DNA of 64,000 bases from Clostridium sp. D43t1_170807_H7 (GCF_015555905.1 NZ_JADNLK010000005.1:92004-156003); one strand, 5' to 3'; shown: positions 26,160 through 33,925, counted from the stretch's first letter. Program-made: numbers and translations. Notes: a model not told the origin generated them from the sequence alone.

Positions 26160-26247
26160 AAATTACTCCTGATAATCTTAATTAATAATTTGGTTTCAAG
26201 AAATAGACTTTTGTTATAATAAAAAATTAAATGTAGTAGTTAAAAAA

Positions 26248-26349
26248 TTAATTTATTAGAGAACCAAGCCAATAAGCTAAATCATAGGCTAAACTACTTC
26301 AAGATATTTGAGGTAAAGTAAAGTTATCTAAGTTTGTGAAGTTTTCCAT
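26248..26349 (-). pseudogene. Second leader-type peptide interrupted by TGA
   Basis: Reading from ATG 26349 gives MENFTNLDNFTLPQIS, then TGA at 26301-26299, then in frame SSLAYDLAYWLGSLIN and a TAA. With the stop set to position -2, the upstream part has L(-12), L(-7) and I(-4), the double-glycine leader pattern. A single change GGA to TGA at G(-2) would explain the stop. No clear ribosome binding site precedes the ATG. It could be a decayed bacteriocin or pheromone peptide, or chance. Confidence 0.35.
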
Positions 26350-26363
26350 ATTATAAATATATT

Positions 26364-26602
26364 TTATAGTTTTAACAATGTACTAGTTAAAAATATAATT
26401 AAAAAAACAATAAGAAAAAAAATTTTTTTAGGAGAATTATCTAACTTTTTTAATAATATAAAACTAATTCCTATAGATGAATATTGAAATATATCAAGAA
26501 TATAATTTTGGGATGTAAATAATGTAGCTAATATGCTTAAAAGACCAAAACTTAAAAAATATATCCTACTATATAAAAAAATGAATTTCTATTAACGTTC
26601 AT
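26364..26602 (-). pseudogene. Frameshifted small membrane protein, candidate immunity protein
   Basis: ATG 26602 overlaps the end of the upstream peptide gene and has AGGTGA six bases before it. It gives 16 residues (MNVNRNSFFYIVGYIF) and stops at 26554-26552. Adding one A to the six-A run at 26554-26559 restores a frame that continues to the TAA at 26366-26364, for a 79-residue protein. Its hydrophobic segments are LSFGLLSILATLF, SSIGISFILL and KKIFFLIVFLIIFL. A 70-codon hydrophobic open frame is unlikely by chance in such AT-rich DNA. Either a real frameshift or a homopolymer sequencing error is possible. Confidence 0.5.
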
Positions 26603-26762
26603 TAAATTCACCTATAAAACCTTTCCCAAATTTATAAATAGTGTCAATAGCAAAATAAACTCCGATAATAGCAATTAACAATGATATAAATGAACCATCA
26701 TTAATTGAGTTTAAATTATCATTTTTGATAGCTAAAAAATTAGTATTTAAAGTTATTTCCAT
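26592..26762 (-). CDS. Class II bacteriocin-like prepeptide with double-glycine-type leader
   Basis: The 56-residue peptide starts MEITLNTNFLAIKNDNLNSI and continues NDG, then SFISLLIAIIGVYFAIDTIY and KFGKGFIGEFNER. Taking cleavage after DG gives I(-12), L(-7), I(-4), D(-2), G(-1), the spacing of leaders cut by C39-peptidase ABC transporters (usual motif LSxxELxxIxGG). The predicted mature part is 33 residues, hydrophobic with a basic, glycine-rich C-terminal segment. GGAGGA at 26771-26776 lies eight bases before ATG 26762. No transporter or processing protease is in the window. The assignment rests on pattern, not on a database match. Confidence 0.55.
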   Translation of the reverse strand: MEITLNTNFLAIKNDNLNSINDGSFISLLIAIIGVYFAIDTIYKFGKGFIGEFNER

Positions 26763-26782
26763 AATAAAAATCCTCCATTTCA

Positions 26783-26822
26783 TATTTTTATTTAATTAAT
26801 CTTGTATTTTTATTTAATTAAT
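26783..26822. repeat. 18-bp tandem direct repeat upstream of the bacteriocin-like gene
   Basis: TATTTTTATTTAATTAAT occurs at 26783-26800 and again, identical, at 26805-26822, a 22-bp period. It sits six bases upstream of the ribosome binding site on the minus strand. Paired direct repeats about two helical turns apart are typical of regulated bacteriocin promoters. However, the location so close to the start could equally place it in the 5' leader. Confidence 0.6.
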
Positions 26823-27310
26823 ATTTAGAATATATAAACTAAATATAATTCTTACCATATTTATATTATTTTCATCTTCTTATATTATAATATTTTTAAT
26901 TAATAGAAAATATTTACAAAATAATAATATCGTATAAAAAGAGAAAAGTAAATATTTCACAATAAAAGATTGTATTCAAAATATAAAATATAATAATAAG
27001 GATAAGAGTATTTAGATTATATACTCCCTAATAACTTAAATAAAAATTTATTAGCAATATACATAGTAATGATTAGACTATAGATTTTTAATATAATAAC
27101 AGAATTCTTATTAAATAAATAACAAGATATTCAAATAGAAAAGAAAATTATGTAAATTTTATAGTGTAGTTATAATATTTACTTAAATTATTATAAAAAT
27201 TTAACGTAATATAGTAATAATATTTACAATAATACTTTATTTACTACTAATGTTAATAGTATAATCAATATTAGTTTGAATAAATTAAGATAAAGAGGAT
27301 GTAAATAAAG
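26823..27310. other. Long AT-rich divergent intergenic region
   Basis: This stretch of 488 bases is almost pure A and T. It must contain the divergent promoters of the minus-strand peptide locus and of the gene at 27311. Several TATAAT-like hexamers are present but cannot be ranked by eye. I see no open frame with a ribosome binding site, no G/C-rich hairpin and no RNA gene. Confidence 0.4.
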
Positions 27311-28078
27311 ATGGTTGAAATAGCAATAGCAATATTAGTAATTGGTTGTATTATATATATATTTAAAAGTGATTTTATAAGAAGAGATGTATGTGTAACT
27401 GTTATTGAAAGTTTACCGTTATCTATTTTTAAAAAGTGGGTTAAAGAAGATAGCAAAACAAAAACTAATAACTTAATAAAAGAAGAGTCAAAAGTTGAAG
27501 AAAGTAATGTAAAAGAAAATAGAACTGAGAATACTTGTGATATAAGTAAAGAAGTGTTAGATGAAGTAGCAATGACTACACTTGAAGAAGATATAGAAGT
27601 TATAGAAGAAAATATTATAGATGAAATAAGCAATATAAATGAAATAAATAATATGGATGAATTAGATAATACTGAAGAAGTAGTTAGTGAAGATAAAGTA
27701 GATGATATTGCAGATACAACAATAGAAGAAAATGAAACTACAGTAGCTATAGATGAGATAGAAGAAAACATAATAACAGAATCTATAAACGAAGTACAAG
27801 CTATTACAGAAAATAATTCTGAAGAAATACTTAATGACTCTGAAGATACAAATGAAGATATAAAAGAAATAATTGAAGATGTGGAAGAATTATTTGAAGA
27901 AGTTAATAATTTAGATGAAATACGAACTTCTGAAGTTGAAGAGTTAGTTTTCTGGACTCCTAATGGAAAAACTTATCATACTAAAAACACGTGTAGATCA
28001 CTATCAAGAAGTAAGATAATAAATAGTGGAACAGTATATGAAAGTGGTAAAGATTTTAAATGTGAAAACTGTAAATAA
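27311..28078 (+). CDS. Membrane-anchored acidic protein with C-terminal Cys/His motif
   Basis: The 255 residues comprise one N-terminal membrane segment (IAIAILVIGCIIYIF), a long low-complexity acidic region (about 50-205) rich in EE, DE and I/N, and a compact C-terminal domain of about 45 residues. That domain reads FWTPNGKTYHTKNTCRSL and ends KDFKCENCK. The H-x5-C and C-x2-C spacing resembles small metal-binding tails found on many secreted or surface Firmicute proteins. Function is unknown. It is the first plus-strand gene after the peptide locus and has no paralogue in the window. Confidence 0.65.
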   Translation: MVEIAIAILVIGCIIYIFKSDFIRRDVCVTVIESLPLSIFKKWVKEDSKTKTNNLIKEESKVEESNVKENRTENTCDISKEVLDEVAMTTLEEDIEVIEENIIDEISNINEINNMDELDNTEEVVSEDKVDDIADTTIEENETTVAIDEIEENIITESINEVQAITENNSEEILNDSEDTNEDIKEIIEDVEELFEEVNNLDEIRTSEVEELVFWTPNGKTYHTKNTCRSLSRSKIINSGTVYESGKDFKCENCK

Positions 28079-28203
28079 GTAGCAAAGGGTTTTTAGTTTA
28101 TTATTTAGAATATATTTTATGAAGATAAACATTGATAATATGTAAGGGTTGACTTAAATAGGATATAATATAAATAATTAAAAAAGTTTAAGGAGTGACT
28201 TAG

Positions 28204-29907
28204 GTGAAAAAGAAGTTACCTTATGGGCAAAGTAATTATGAAACTTTAGTAAATGATAATTTTTTATATGTGGATAAAACTAAATATATTGAAACTATGG
28301 AAAATTTACATGATAGATTTATATTTTTTTTAAGACCGAGAAGATTTGGAAAAAGCCTTTTCACATCAGTTCTAGAAAATTATTATGATGTAAATAAGAA
28401 AAATGATTTTGAAAAACTATTTAAAAATACGTATATAGGTAAAAATCCAACTTCTGAAAAAAATAGTTGCTATATTCTTAAATTTAATTTTTCAGGGCTT
28501 ATAACTGATACAAAAGAAGAGTTAGTTAAAAGTTTTTCAGAGCAATGTAATAAATCTTATGATAAATTTTTTAAGAAATATAATTTAAATTTTGAATATA
28601 ATAAAGAAGGTTATCCTTCAGATGTTTTTAATAGTTTTTTAGGTAAGCTAGAATTTGAAATAGATAAGCCACTTTATGTAATAATTGATGAGTATGATCA
28701 CTTTGCTAATGAACTTTTAAGTTTTAAATTAGATATGTTTTCTCAAATAATAAGTAAAACGGGCTTTGTGAGAAAGTTTTATGAAGTATTAAAAATAGGA
28801 ACAGAAAGTATAGTAAAAAGAATATTTGCTACAGGGGTAAGTCCAATAACTTTAGATAGTTTAACATCAGGATTTAATATAGCAAGCGATTTTACTAAAG
28901 ATCCTAGATTTAATGAAATGATGGGATTTACTGAAGAAGAAGTTAGAGATTTAATTTTAAATATAGATGAGTCCCTAGAAGAAAATAAAGTTGATAGTAT
29001 AGTTAAAAGGATGAAAAAAAACTATAATGGATATTTATTTTCAGTAGATTCAGAAAAAACTGTATTTAATAGTGATATGGTATTATATTATTTAAAATCA
29101 TTTGAGGATTTTAGAAAAGAGCCAAAAGAACTAATAGACAAGAATATAGCTAGTGATTATGCTAAACTTGGAAATATGTTTACATTAAAAAATAAAGATA
29201 GAAATATGGAAGTTTTAGAAGATGTTTTAAGTGGTGAAGAGATAACTGCTGTAATAACATCTCAATTTAGTTTAGAAAAAGACTTTGATGAAGATGATTT
29301 TAAATCTTTATTATTTTATTTAGGACTTTTAACGATAGAAAGAGAAGATTTAGGAGATGTAGTTTTAAAAGTACCTAATAATGTAATAAGGGAATTATAT
29401 TTTGATTTCTTTGGAAAGAAAATAAGTGAAGAAATTGAATATGAATTAAATACTTCTGAAATTAGAGGGGCTATTAAAACAATAGCTCAAAAAGGTGATA
29501 ATACTAAACTTATAAGCATTGTTGAAAGGACTCTAAATAAACTTTCAAAGAGAGATTATATACAGTTTAATGAAAAATATGTTAAATTAATATTTTTAAC
29601 TTATTGTTTTTTAAGTAAATTATATTTGGTAAAATCAGAATATGAAGTAGAAAATGGTTTTATTGATATTGCACTTTTAAAGCAAATTAACGTAAACCCA
29701 ACTTTCTTTGCAATATTTGAACTTAAGTATATTAAGAAAAAAGATTACGAAGAATATGGAGAAAAGTTAGTAGAAGAAAAGTTAACAGAAGCTAAAATAC
29801 AATTAAAGCAATATGAAACTGCAGAAGAGCTTAAAAATATTAAAAATTTAAAGAAATGGGCAATAGTTTTTGCTGGTGAAAAGTGTGTTGCTAATGAAGA
29901 AATATAG
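28204..29907 (+). CDS. AAA-ATPase-like / PD-(D/E)XK nuclease family protein
   Basis: This 567-residue protein has the two-domain arrangement of the AAA-ATPase_like (DUF1703-linked) family. It starts KKLPYGQSNYETLV..YVDKT, has a Walker A-like FLRPRRFGKSLF near 38-49 and a Walker B-like LYVIIDEYDHF near 158-168. The C-terminal PDDEXK_9 domain shows GFIDIALL and, near 510, FAIFELKY, the D..ExK pattern. Such genes are frequent and variable in gut anaerobes, and their role is unresolved; defence or mobile-DNA links have been suggested. GTG 28204 follows AAGGAG. A terminator follows. Confidence 0.85.
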   Translation: MKKKLPYGQSNYETLVNDNFLYVDKTKYIETMENLHDRFIFFLRPRRFGKSLFTSVLENYYDVNKKNDFEKLFKNTYIGKNPTSEKNSCYILKFNFSGLITDTKEELVKSFSEQCNKSYDKFFKKYNLNFEYNKEGYPSDVFNSFLGKLEFEIDKPLYVIIDEYDHFANELLSFKLDMFSQIISKTGFVRKFYEVLKIGTESIVKRIFATGVSPITLDSLTSGFNIASDFTKDPRFNEMMGFTEEEVRDLILNIDESLEENKVDSIVKRMKKNYNGYLFSVDSEKTVFNSDMVLYYLKSFEDFRKEPKELIDKNIASDYAKLGNMFTLKNKDRNMEVLEDVLSGEEITAVITSQFSLEKDFDEDDFKSLLFYLGLLTIEREDLGDVVLKVPNNVIRELYFDFFGKKISEEIEYELNTSEIRGAIKTIAQKGDNTKLISIVERTLNKLSKRDYIQFNEKYVKLIFLTYCFLSKLYLVKSEYEVENGFIDIALLKQINVNPTFFAIFELKYIKKKDYEEYGEKLVEEKLTEAKIQLKQYETAEELKNIKNLKKWAIVFAGEKCVANEEI

Positions 29908-29940
29908 ATAAAGATTTTATAGAGTTATTAAGAACAAAAA

Positions 29941-29971
29941 AAAGAGATTTTGCAAAATGCAAAATCTCTTT
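29941..29971. terminator. Bidirectional terminator
   Basis: AAAGAGATTTTGC, an AAAAT loop and GCAAAATCTCTTT form a perfect 13-bp stem with A/T tracts on both sides, between convergent genes. Confidence 0.9.
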
Positions 29972-29982
29972 TTATATTTAAA

Positions 29983-30399
29983 TTATCTAGTTCTCATTCT
30001 AGTAGCTTGTTGTCTAGCTTTCTTTATTTGGCTATGATCAAATGGGTGAAGATCTTTTCTTGTAGTTAAGTTTGCAATGTTTGAAGCCATGATAACTTCA
30101 GAATTTGCTTTACCTTTTTCACCTTTAATTCCCATAACAATTATTTTGTGACCTTGAGATATATCGATAAACTCTGGTTTTTTAAACCATCTATTTCTCT
30201 TATATTCACATTTAGCTATTTGTTTACCAGCATCAGACTTAACAACTAGCCAAACATGTAATCTATTAAAAATTCCTAGAAAACTTTTAGTTTCTGTTTT
30301 AACTGATAAAACCGTACCAGAAACACTTGTCATTCTATCTCCATATTTATTCATGTATGCATCAGAGTAATATTTAGTCATTTTATCTTTGAAACCCAT
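29983..30399 (-). CDS. Conserved-looking cytoplasmic protein of unknown function
   Basis: A 138-residue basic protein that I do not recognise. The middle (about 24-100) alternates beta-like stretches (SVSGTVLSVKTETKSF, HVWLVVKSDAG, HKIIVMGIKG), suggesting an OB- or SH3-like barrel. The C-terminus is helical and strongly basic (KKARQQATRMRTR), compatible with nucleic acid binding. ATG 30399 follows AAAGGAG on the minus strand. It stands alone between a terminator and the divergent hydrogenase operon. Confidence 0.7.
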   Translation of the reverse strand: MGFKDKMTKYYSDAYMNKYGDRMTSVSGTVLSVKTETKSFLGIFNRLHVWLVVKSDAGKQIAKCEYKRNRWFKKPEFIDISQGHKIIVMGIKGEKGKANSEVIMASNIANLTTRKDLHPFDHSQIKKARQQATRMRTR

Positions 30400-30646
30400 T
30401 GCAAAAACTCCTTTTATTATAAATTATACTATATTAACAAAAATTATATAGACATTATAGCATAAAAGTTATAGATATAAAACAAAAAATAGTATTAATG
30501 AAAGGAAGAATAAATAAGTGGATTTGTTTTCAAAAAAATTCCAATATTCTATTATAATAAGTCATAATCTTATGTATAATAAAAAGTGAAGACATGTAAA
30601 ATAAATACATAAATAATAAAAAATTCCTTATGTAAGGAGGAGTATT

Positions 30647-31024
30647 ATGGGCAATATTACAGTAGAAGAAATTCAAAAAAATGATATTGTATCAAAGGTA
30701 CAGGAGGTTAGGGATAAGGGAGGAAGATTAGTAGCTATAAATGGTTACGTCGATACTGAGAAAAATAATGTAGTAGTTTATACCTTAGAATATGATGATG
30801 TTAGAAGACATTATCATGTAAAGGGAGAGAAGGTATTACCAACAGTAACTAATGTATATAAAGGTGCACAATGGTTTGAAGAAGAAATACAAGAAATGAT
30901 GCCATTAAAGTTTGAAGGATTAATATTTAGTGGAAGATTATTTTTACCGGAAGAGTTTAAAGAAGGTGAAGGGCAAATACTTATAATGCCCCTAAATGAA
31001 CTTAAAAAATTAAAGGTTAATTAG
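30647..31024 (+). CDS. Group 4 hydrogenase NuoC/30-kDa-like subunit (MbhK/EchD type)
   Basis: The first gene of the hydrogenase operon encodes 125 residues related to the complex I 30-kDa (NuoC) fold. This subunit caps the catalytic large subunit on the cytoplasmic side. The VVVYTLEYDD core and the C-terminal proline-glycine segment (RLFLPEEFKEGEG) fit the short hydrogenase version. AAGGAGGAG precedes ATG 30647, and the operon promoter must lie in 30400-30640. The large subunit starts 16 bases later. Confidence 0.8.
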   Translation: MGNITVEEIQKNDIVSKVQEVRDKGGRLVAINGYVDTEKNNVVVYTLEYDDVRRHYHVKGEKVLPTVTNVYKGAQWFEEEIQEMMPLKFEGLIFSGRLFLPEEFKEGEGQILIMPLNELKKLKVN

Positions 31025-31039
31025 AAGGAGGGGGAAAGA

Positions 31040-32122
31040 TTGAGTTACGTTTTACCATTAGGACCATATCATCCTGCATTAGAAGAGCCAGTGCATGTTA
31101 AACTTCTTACTGAAGGTGAACTTATAAAGGATTCAGAAGTTTTTATAGGATATAACCATAGAGGAATAGAAAAATTAACGGAAATTAGAAATCCTATTCA
31201 AACCATAACCTTAGTTGAAAGAGTATGTGGAATTTGTTCCCATTCCCATGCTATGACTTATTGTCTAGCAATAGAAAATATTGCTAAGATGGAGGTTCCT
31301 AAGAGAGGAAGCTATATAAGAGTAATATTAAGTGAATTAGAAAGATTACATTCTCATTATCTATGGTTAGGGTTAGCGGCCCATATAGTAGCATTTGATT
31401 CTTTATTTATGATGTGTTTTGCATCAAGAGAAAAAATAATGGATATGCTGGAGGTTATATCAGGAAATAGAGTTAATTATGCTATGAATATAATTGGTGG
31501 CTCAAGAAGGGATATAAGTAATGAACAAAAGGAAATTTTAATAAAAATGATAGAAGAGCTAAGACGTGAATATAAAAAAATTTATAATATTTATGCTAAA
31601 GATTCAAGTATAGCGGCAAGAACGAAAGGTGTTGGAATATTAACAAAGGAGGATGCATTAAATTATGGAGCTTGTGGACCACATGGAAGAGCTTCTGGAG
31701 TTAATTTCGATGTAAGAAAAACAATGCCCTATAATTGCTATGAAGAATTTGATTTTAATGTAGCTGTGGCAAATGATGGTGATGTTTTTTCAAGAGCTGT
31801 TGTAAGACTAATAGAAATTGAAGAAAGCTGTAAGATAATTGAGCAAGCTCTTAATAATATGCCAGATGGTCCTATTAATCTAGGAAATAAGATTCCTAAG
31901 GTTCCAGTAGGTGAGTATATGGCAGTAACTGAAGCTCCCAGAGGTGAAGTTACTTATTATGTAGTTTCAAATGGTGGACAGACAAATGGAAGAGTTAATA
32001 TTCATGTACCAACCTTCAAAAATGCAATGACTGTTCCAGTTATGTTAAAAAATAATACCATTGCAGATGCAGGACTTATAGTAGCAAGTATAGATCCTTG
32101 TTTCTCATGTTTAGATAGGTAG
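31040..32122 (+). CDS. [NiFe] hydrogenase large subunit, group 4 (MbhL/EchE type)
   Basis: The catalytic subunit binds the Ni-Fe centre that reduces protons to H2. All four metal-ligand cysteines are present: RVCGICSHSH with C63 and C66, and DPCFSC with C354 and C357. This separates it from complex I NuoD and from Mbx-type homologues that have lost the ligands. The chain ends only three residues after the last cysteine (LDR), so no C-terminal peptide needs removal by an endopeptidase, as in CooH/EchE-like enzymes. It starts at TTG 31040 behind GGAGGGGG at 31027-31034. Confidence 0.92.
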   Translation: MSYVLPLGPYHPALEEPVHVKLLTEGELIKDSEVFIGYNHRGIEKLTEIRNPIQTITLVERVCGICSHSHAMTYCLAIENIAKMEVPKRGSYIRVILSELERLHSHYLWLGLAAHIVAFDSLFMMCFASREKIMDMLEVISGNRVNYAMNIIGGSRRDISNEQKEILIKMIEELRREYKKIYNIYAKDSSIAARTKGVGILTKEDALNYGACGPHGRASGVNFDVRKTMPYNCYEEFDFNVAVANDGDVFSRAVVRLIEIEESCKIIEQALNNMPDGPINLGNKIPKVPVGEYMAVTEAPRGEVTYYVVSNGGQTNGRVNIHVPTFKNAMTVPVMLKNNTIADAGLIVASIDPCFSCLDR

Positions 32123-32126
32123 AAGT

Positions 32127-32468
32127 ATGCATGAATTATCAGTAACTCAAGGAATACTTAAGATATGTTTAGAAGAATGTAAAAAGCATAATATTAAGAA
32201 AATAAAAGAGATAAATATTAAAGTTGGTGAATTAACAGACTTAGTACCAAGTTGTATATCCTATTATTTTAATATTGTTGCTAAAGGTACTATTGCTGAA
32301 AATACCAAAATAAATATAGAAAGAATATCAGTAGTAATTAGATGTAATGAATGTAGCTATGAGGGAAAGCTAGGAAAAAATAATTATGTTTGTCCAAATT
32401 GCAAGGGAAATAAATATGAAATTACAAAGGGACGAGAGTTTTATTTAGATACTATGGAGGTTGAATAA
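32127..32468 (+). CDS. hypA: Hydrogenase nickel-insertion protein HypA
   Basis: HypA binds nickel through its N-terminal Met-His-Glu (MHELSVTQ) and delivers it with HypB to the hydrogenase large subunit. The 113 residues include the structural zinc site CNEC (C73, C76) and CPNC (C89, C92). It starts four bases after the large-subunit gene and abuts hypB, so the maturation pair is made with its client. The remaining maturation genes hypC-F are not in the window. Confidence 0.94.
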   Translation: MHELSVTQGILKICLEECKKHNIKKIKEINIKVGELTDLVPSCISYYFNIVAKGTIAENTKINIERISVVIRCNECSYEGKLGKNNYVCPNCKGNKYEITKGREFYLDTMEVE

Positions 32469-33113
32469 ATGCAAATAAAGGTTGTAAGACAAATTTTAGA
32501 ATGGAATGAAGATTGTCATAAGGAAGTACAAGAAGAGCTTGGCAATAAGAATGTAAAAATGATTAATATAATGGGATCTCCAGGTGCTGGAAAAACAACG
32601 TTTATATTAAATTTAATAGAAGAACTTAAAAGCAAAGACTTAAGAGTTGGTGTAATAGAAGGTGATATAGAAGGTACGATAGATGCTAAAAAGATACAAG
32701 AGGCAGGGATACCAGTTGTACAACTTAATACACAAGGAGCTTGTCATATAGAGGCTATGTCTATAAAGAATATAATAGAAGATTTTGATTTAGATGAATT
32801 AGATATTATTATAGTTGAAAATATAGGTAATTTAGTATGTCCAGCAGAATTTGATATTGGAGAAGTATTAAAGGTGGCATTATTAAGTATACCAGAAGGA
32901 GACGATAAGGTTGTTAAATATCCATTAATGTTTTCAAGGGCTGATGCATTAGTGCTTACTAAATACGATATGATAAAATACTTTAAATTTAACGAGGATG
33001 AAGTAAAGGAGCAAACACTTATTAGAAATCCAAATTCAAAAATTTTTAAAATTAACTCATTAGAAAAAGCTGAAACTAAGGAATTCGCAGAGTGGTTAAT
33101 AAAAAAAATATAA
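32469..33113 (+). CDS. hypB: Hydrogenase maturation GTPase HypB
   Basis: HypB is a SIMIBI-class GTPase that drives nickel insertion. The P-loop GSPGAGKTT is at 36-44. Metal/switch residues appear in QGACHIEA near 90-97, and IVENIGNLVCPAEFD is followed by EGDDKVVKYP. The C-terminal base-specificity motif is LTKYD. The N-terminal CxxCGC nickel site of E. coli HypB is absent, as in many homologues. It lies between the catalytic and the ion-pump modules of the operon. Confidence 0.94.
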   Translation: MQIKVVRQILEWNEDCHKEVQEELGNKNVKMINIMGSPGAGKTTFILNLIEELKSKDLRVGVIEGDIEGTIDAKKIQEAGIPVVQLNTQGACHIEAMSIKNIIEDFDLDELDIIIVENIGNLVCPAEFDIGEVLKVALLSIPEGDDKVVKYPLMFSRADALVLTKYDMIKYFKFNEDEVKEQTLIRNPNSKIFKINSLEKAETKEFAEWLIKKI

Positions 33114-33131
33114 GATAGAAGGTGATTATGG

Positions 33132-33662
33132 ATGAAAAAATGGACATCATTTGTGGGAACTTTCATTTTGTCATACTTATTTTGGATTTTATTTTTAATT
33201 CAGGATTTTAATATTCTAAAATTAGGAGCTCAAGAACTAATAGTAGGTGCTATTGTAGCTATAGTTGTTTCGTATTTTTCAAGTTCATTTTTTGCTAGAG
33301 AAGATGGACTATGGATATTCAAAAAGTTTAGGTTTATAAATTTAATAATTTTTATTCCAGTCTATATATGGGAGTTAATAAAAGCAAATTTTAGTGTTGC
33401 TATAAAATCATTATCGCCAAATTTAAATATTAATCCAGGAATAGTAAAGATAACTACAGAGTTAAAATCTGATTATGGATTAGCAATGTTATCTAATTGC
33501 ATAACCTTAACACCTGGAACTATAACAATGGATATATATGAAGAAGGGGATAAAAATGCAATGTATATTCATTGGATAGATGCTAAAACAGAAGATACTA
33601 AAGAGGCGTCAGAAATTATAAAGGGAAGATTTGAGTATTTTGTAAGGAGGCTTTTTAGGTGA
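33132..33662 (+). CDS. mrpE: Mrp/Mbh antiporter-module subunit E (MbhA-like)
   Basis: A 176-residue MnhE/MrpE-type membrane protein. Two N-terminal hydrophobic segments are followed by the family motif PVYIWELIKANFSVAIKSL and LTPGTITMDIYEEGD. It begins the ion-translocation part of the hydrogenase. In Mbh complexes this Mrp-like module exchanges Na+ for H+ and is powered by electron transfer. ATG 33132 follows GAAGGTGATTATGG; the next gene overlaps by four bases. Confidence 0.88.
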   Translation: MKKWTSFVGTFILSYLFWILFLIQDFNILKLGAQELIVGAIVAIVVSYFSSSFFAREDGLWIFKKFRFINLIIFIPVYIWELIKANFSVAIKSLSPNLNINPGIVKITTELKSDYGLAMLSNCITLTPGTITMDIYEEGDKNAMYIHWIDAKTEDTKEASEIIKGRFEYFVRRLFR

Positions 33663-33925
33663 TGAATATGAATTCTATATTTACTATAGTTTCAATAATT
33701 TTAGCCATCCTAGCTTTGGTTTTATTATACAGAGTATTTAAAGGGCCTAATATGATAGACAGAGTTTTAGCTGCAGATTCAATAGATATAATTTTAGGAA
33801 TAATTATGATTTTATTTGGAGCAGTAGAAGATAGAGCAATGTATTTAGATCTTGGACTTATAGTAACTCTTCTAGGGTTTATTGGAACTGTATTGATTTC
33901 TAAGTATTTAGAGGGGGAATTGTAA
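33659..33925 (+). CDS. mrpF: Mrp/Mbh antiporter-module subunit F (MbhB-like)
   Basis: An 88-residue, three-helix MrpF/MnhF protein with the signature RVFKGPNMIDRVLAADSIDI near 24-43. GTG 33659 lies eight bases after AAGGAGG at 33644-33650; ATG 33662 is the alternative. It overlaps the ends of mrpE and mrpG, typical of a tightly coupled operon. Confidence 0.88.
   Translation: MMNMNSIFTIVSIILAILALVLLYRVFKGPNMIDRVLAADSIDIILGIIMILFGAVEDRAMYLDLGLIVTLLGFIGTVLISKYLEGEL

Noticed and set aside
25732..27310. Insertion sequence or prophage remnant in the AT-rich accessory gap
   Set aside because: No transposase, integrase or target duplication could be read; only the small-peptide locus is supported.
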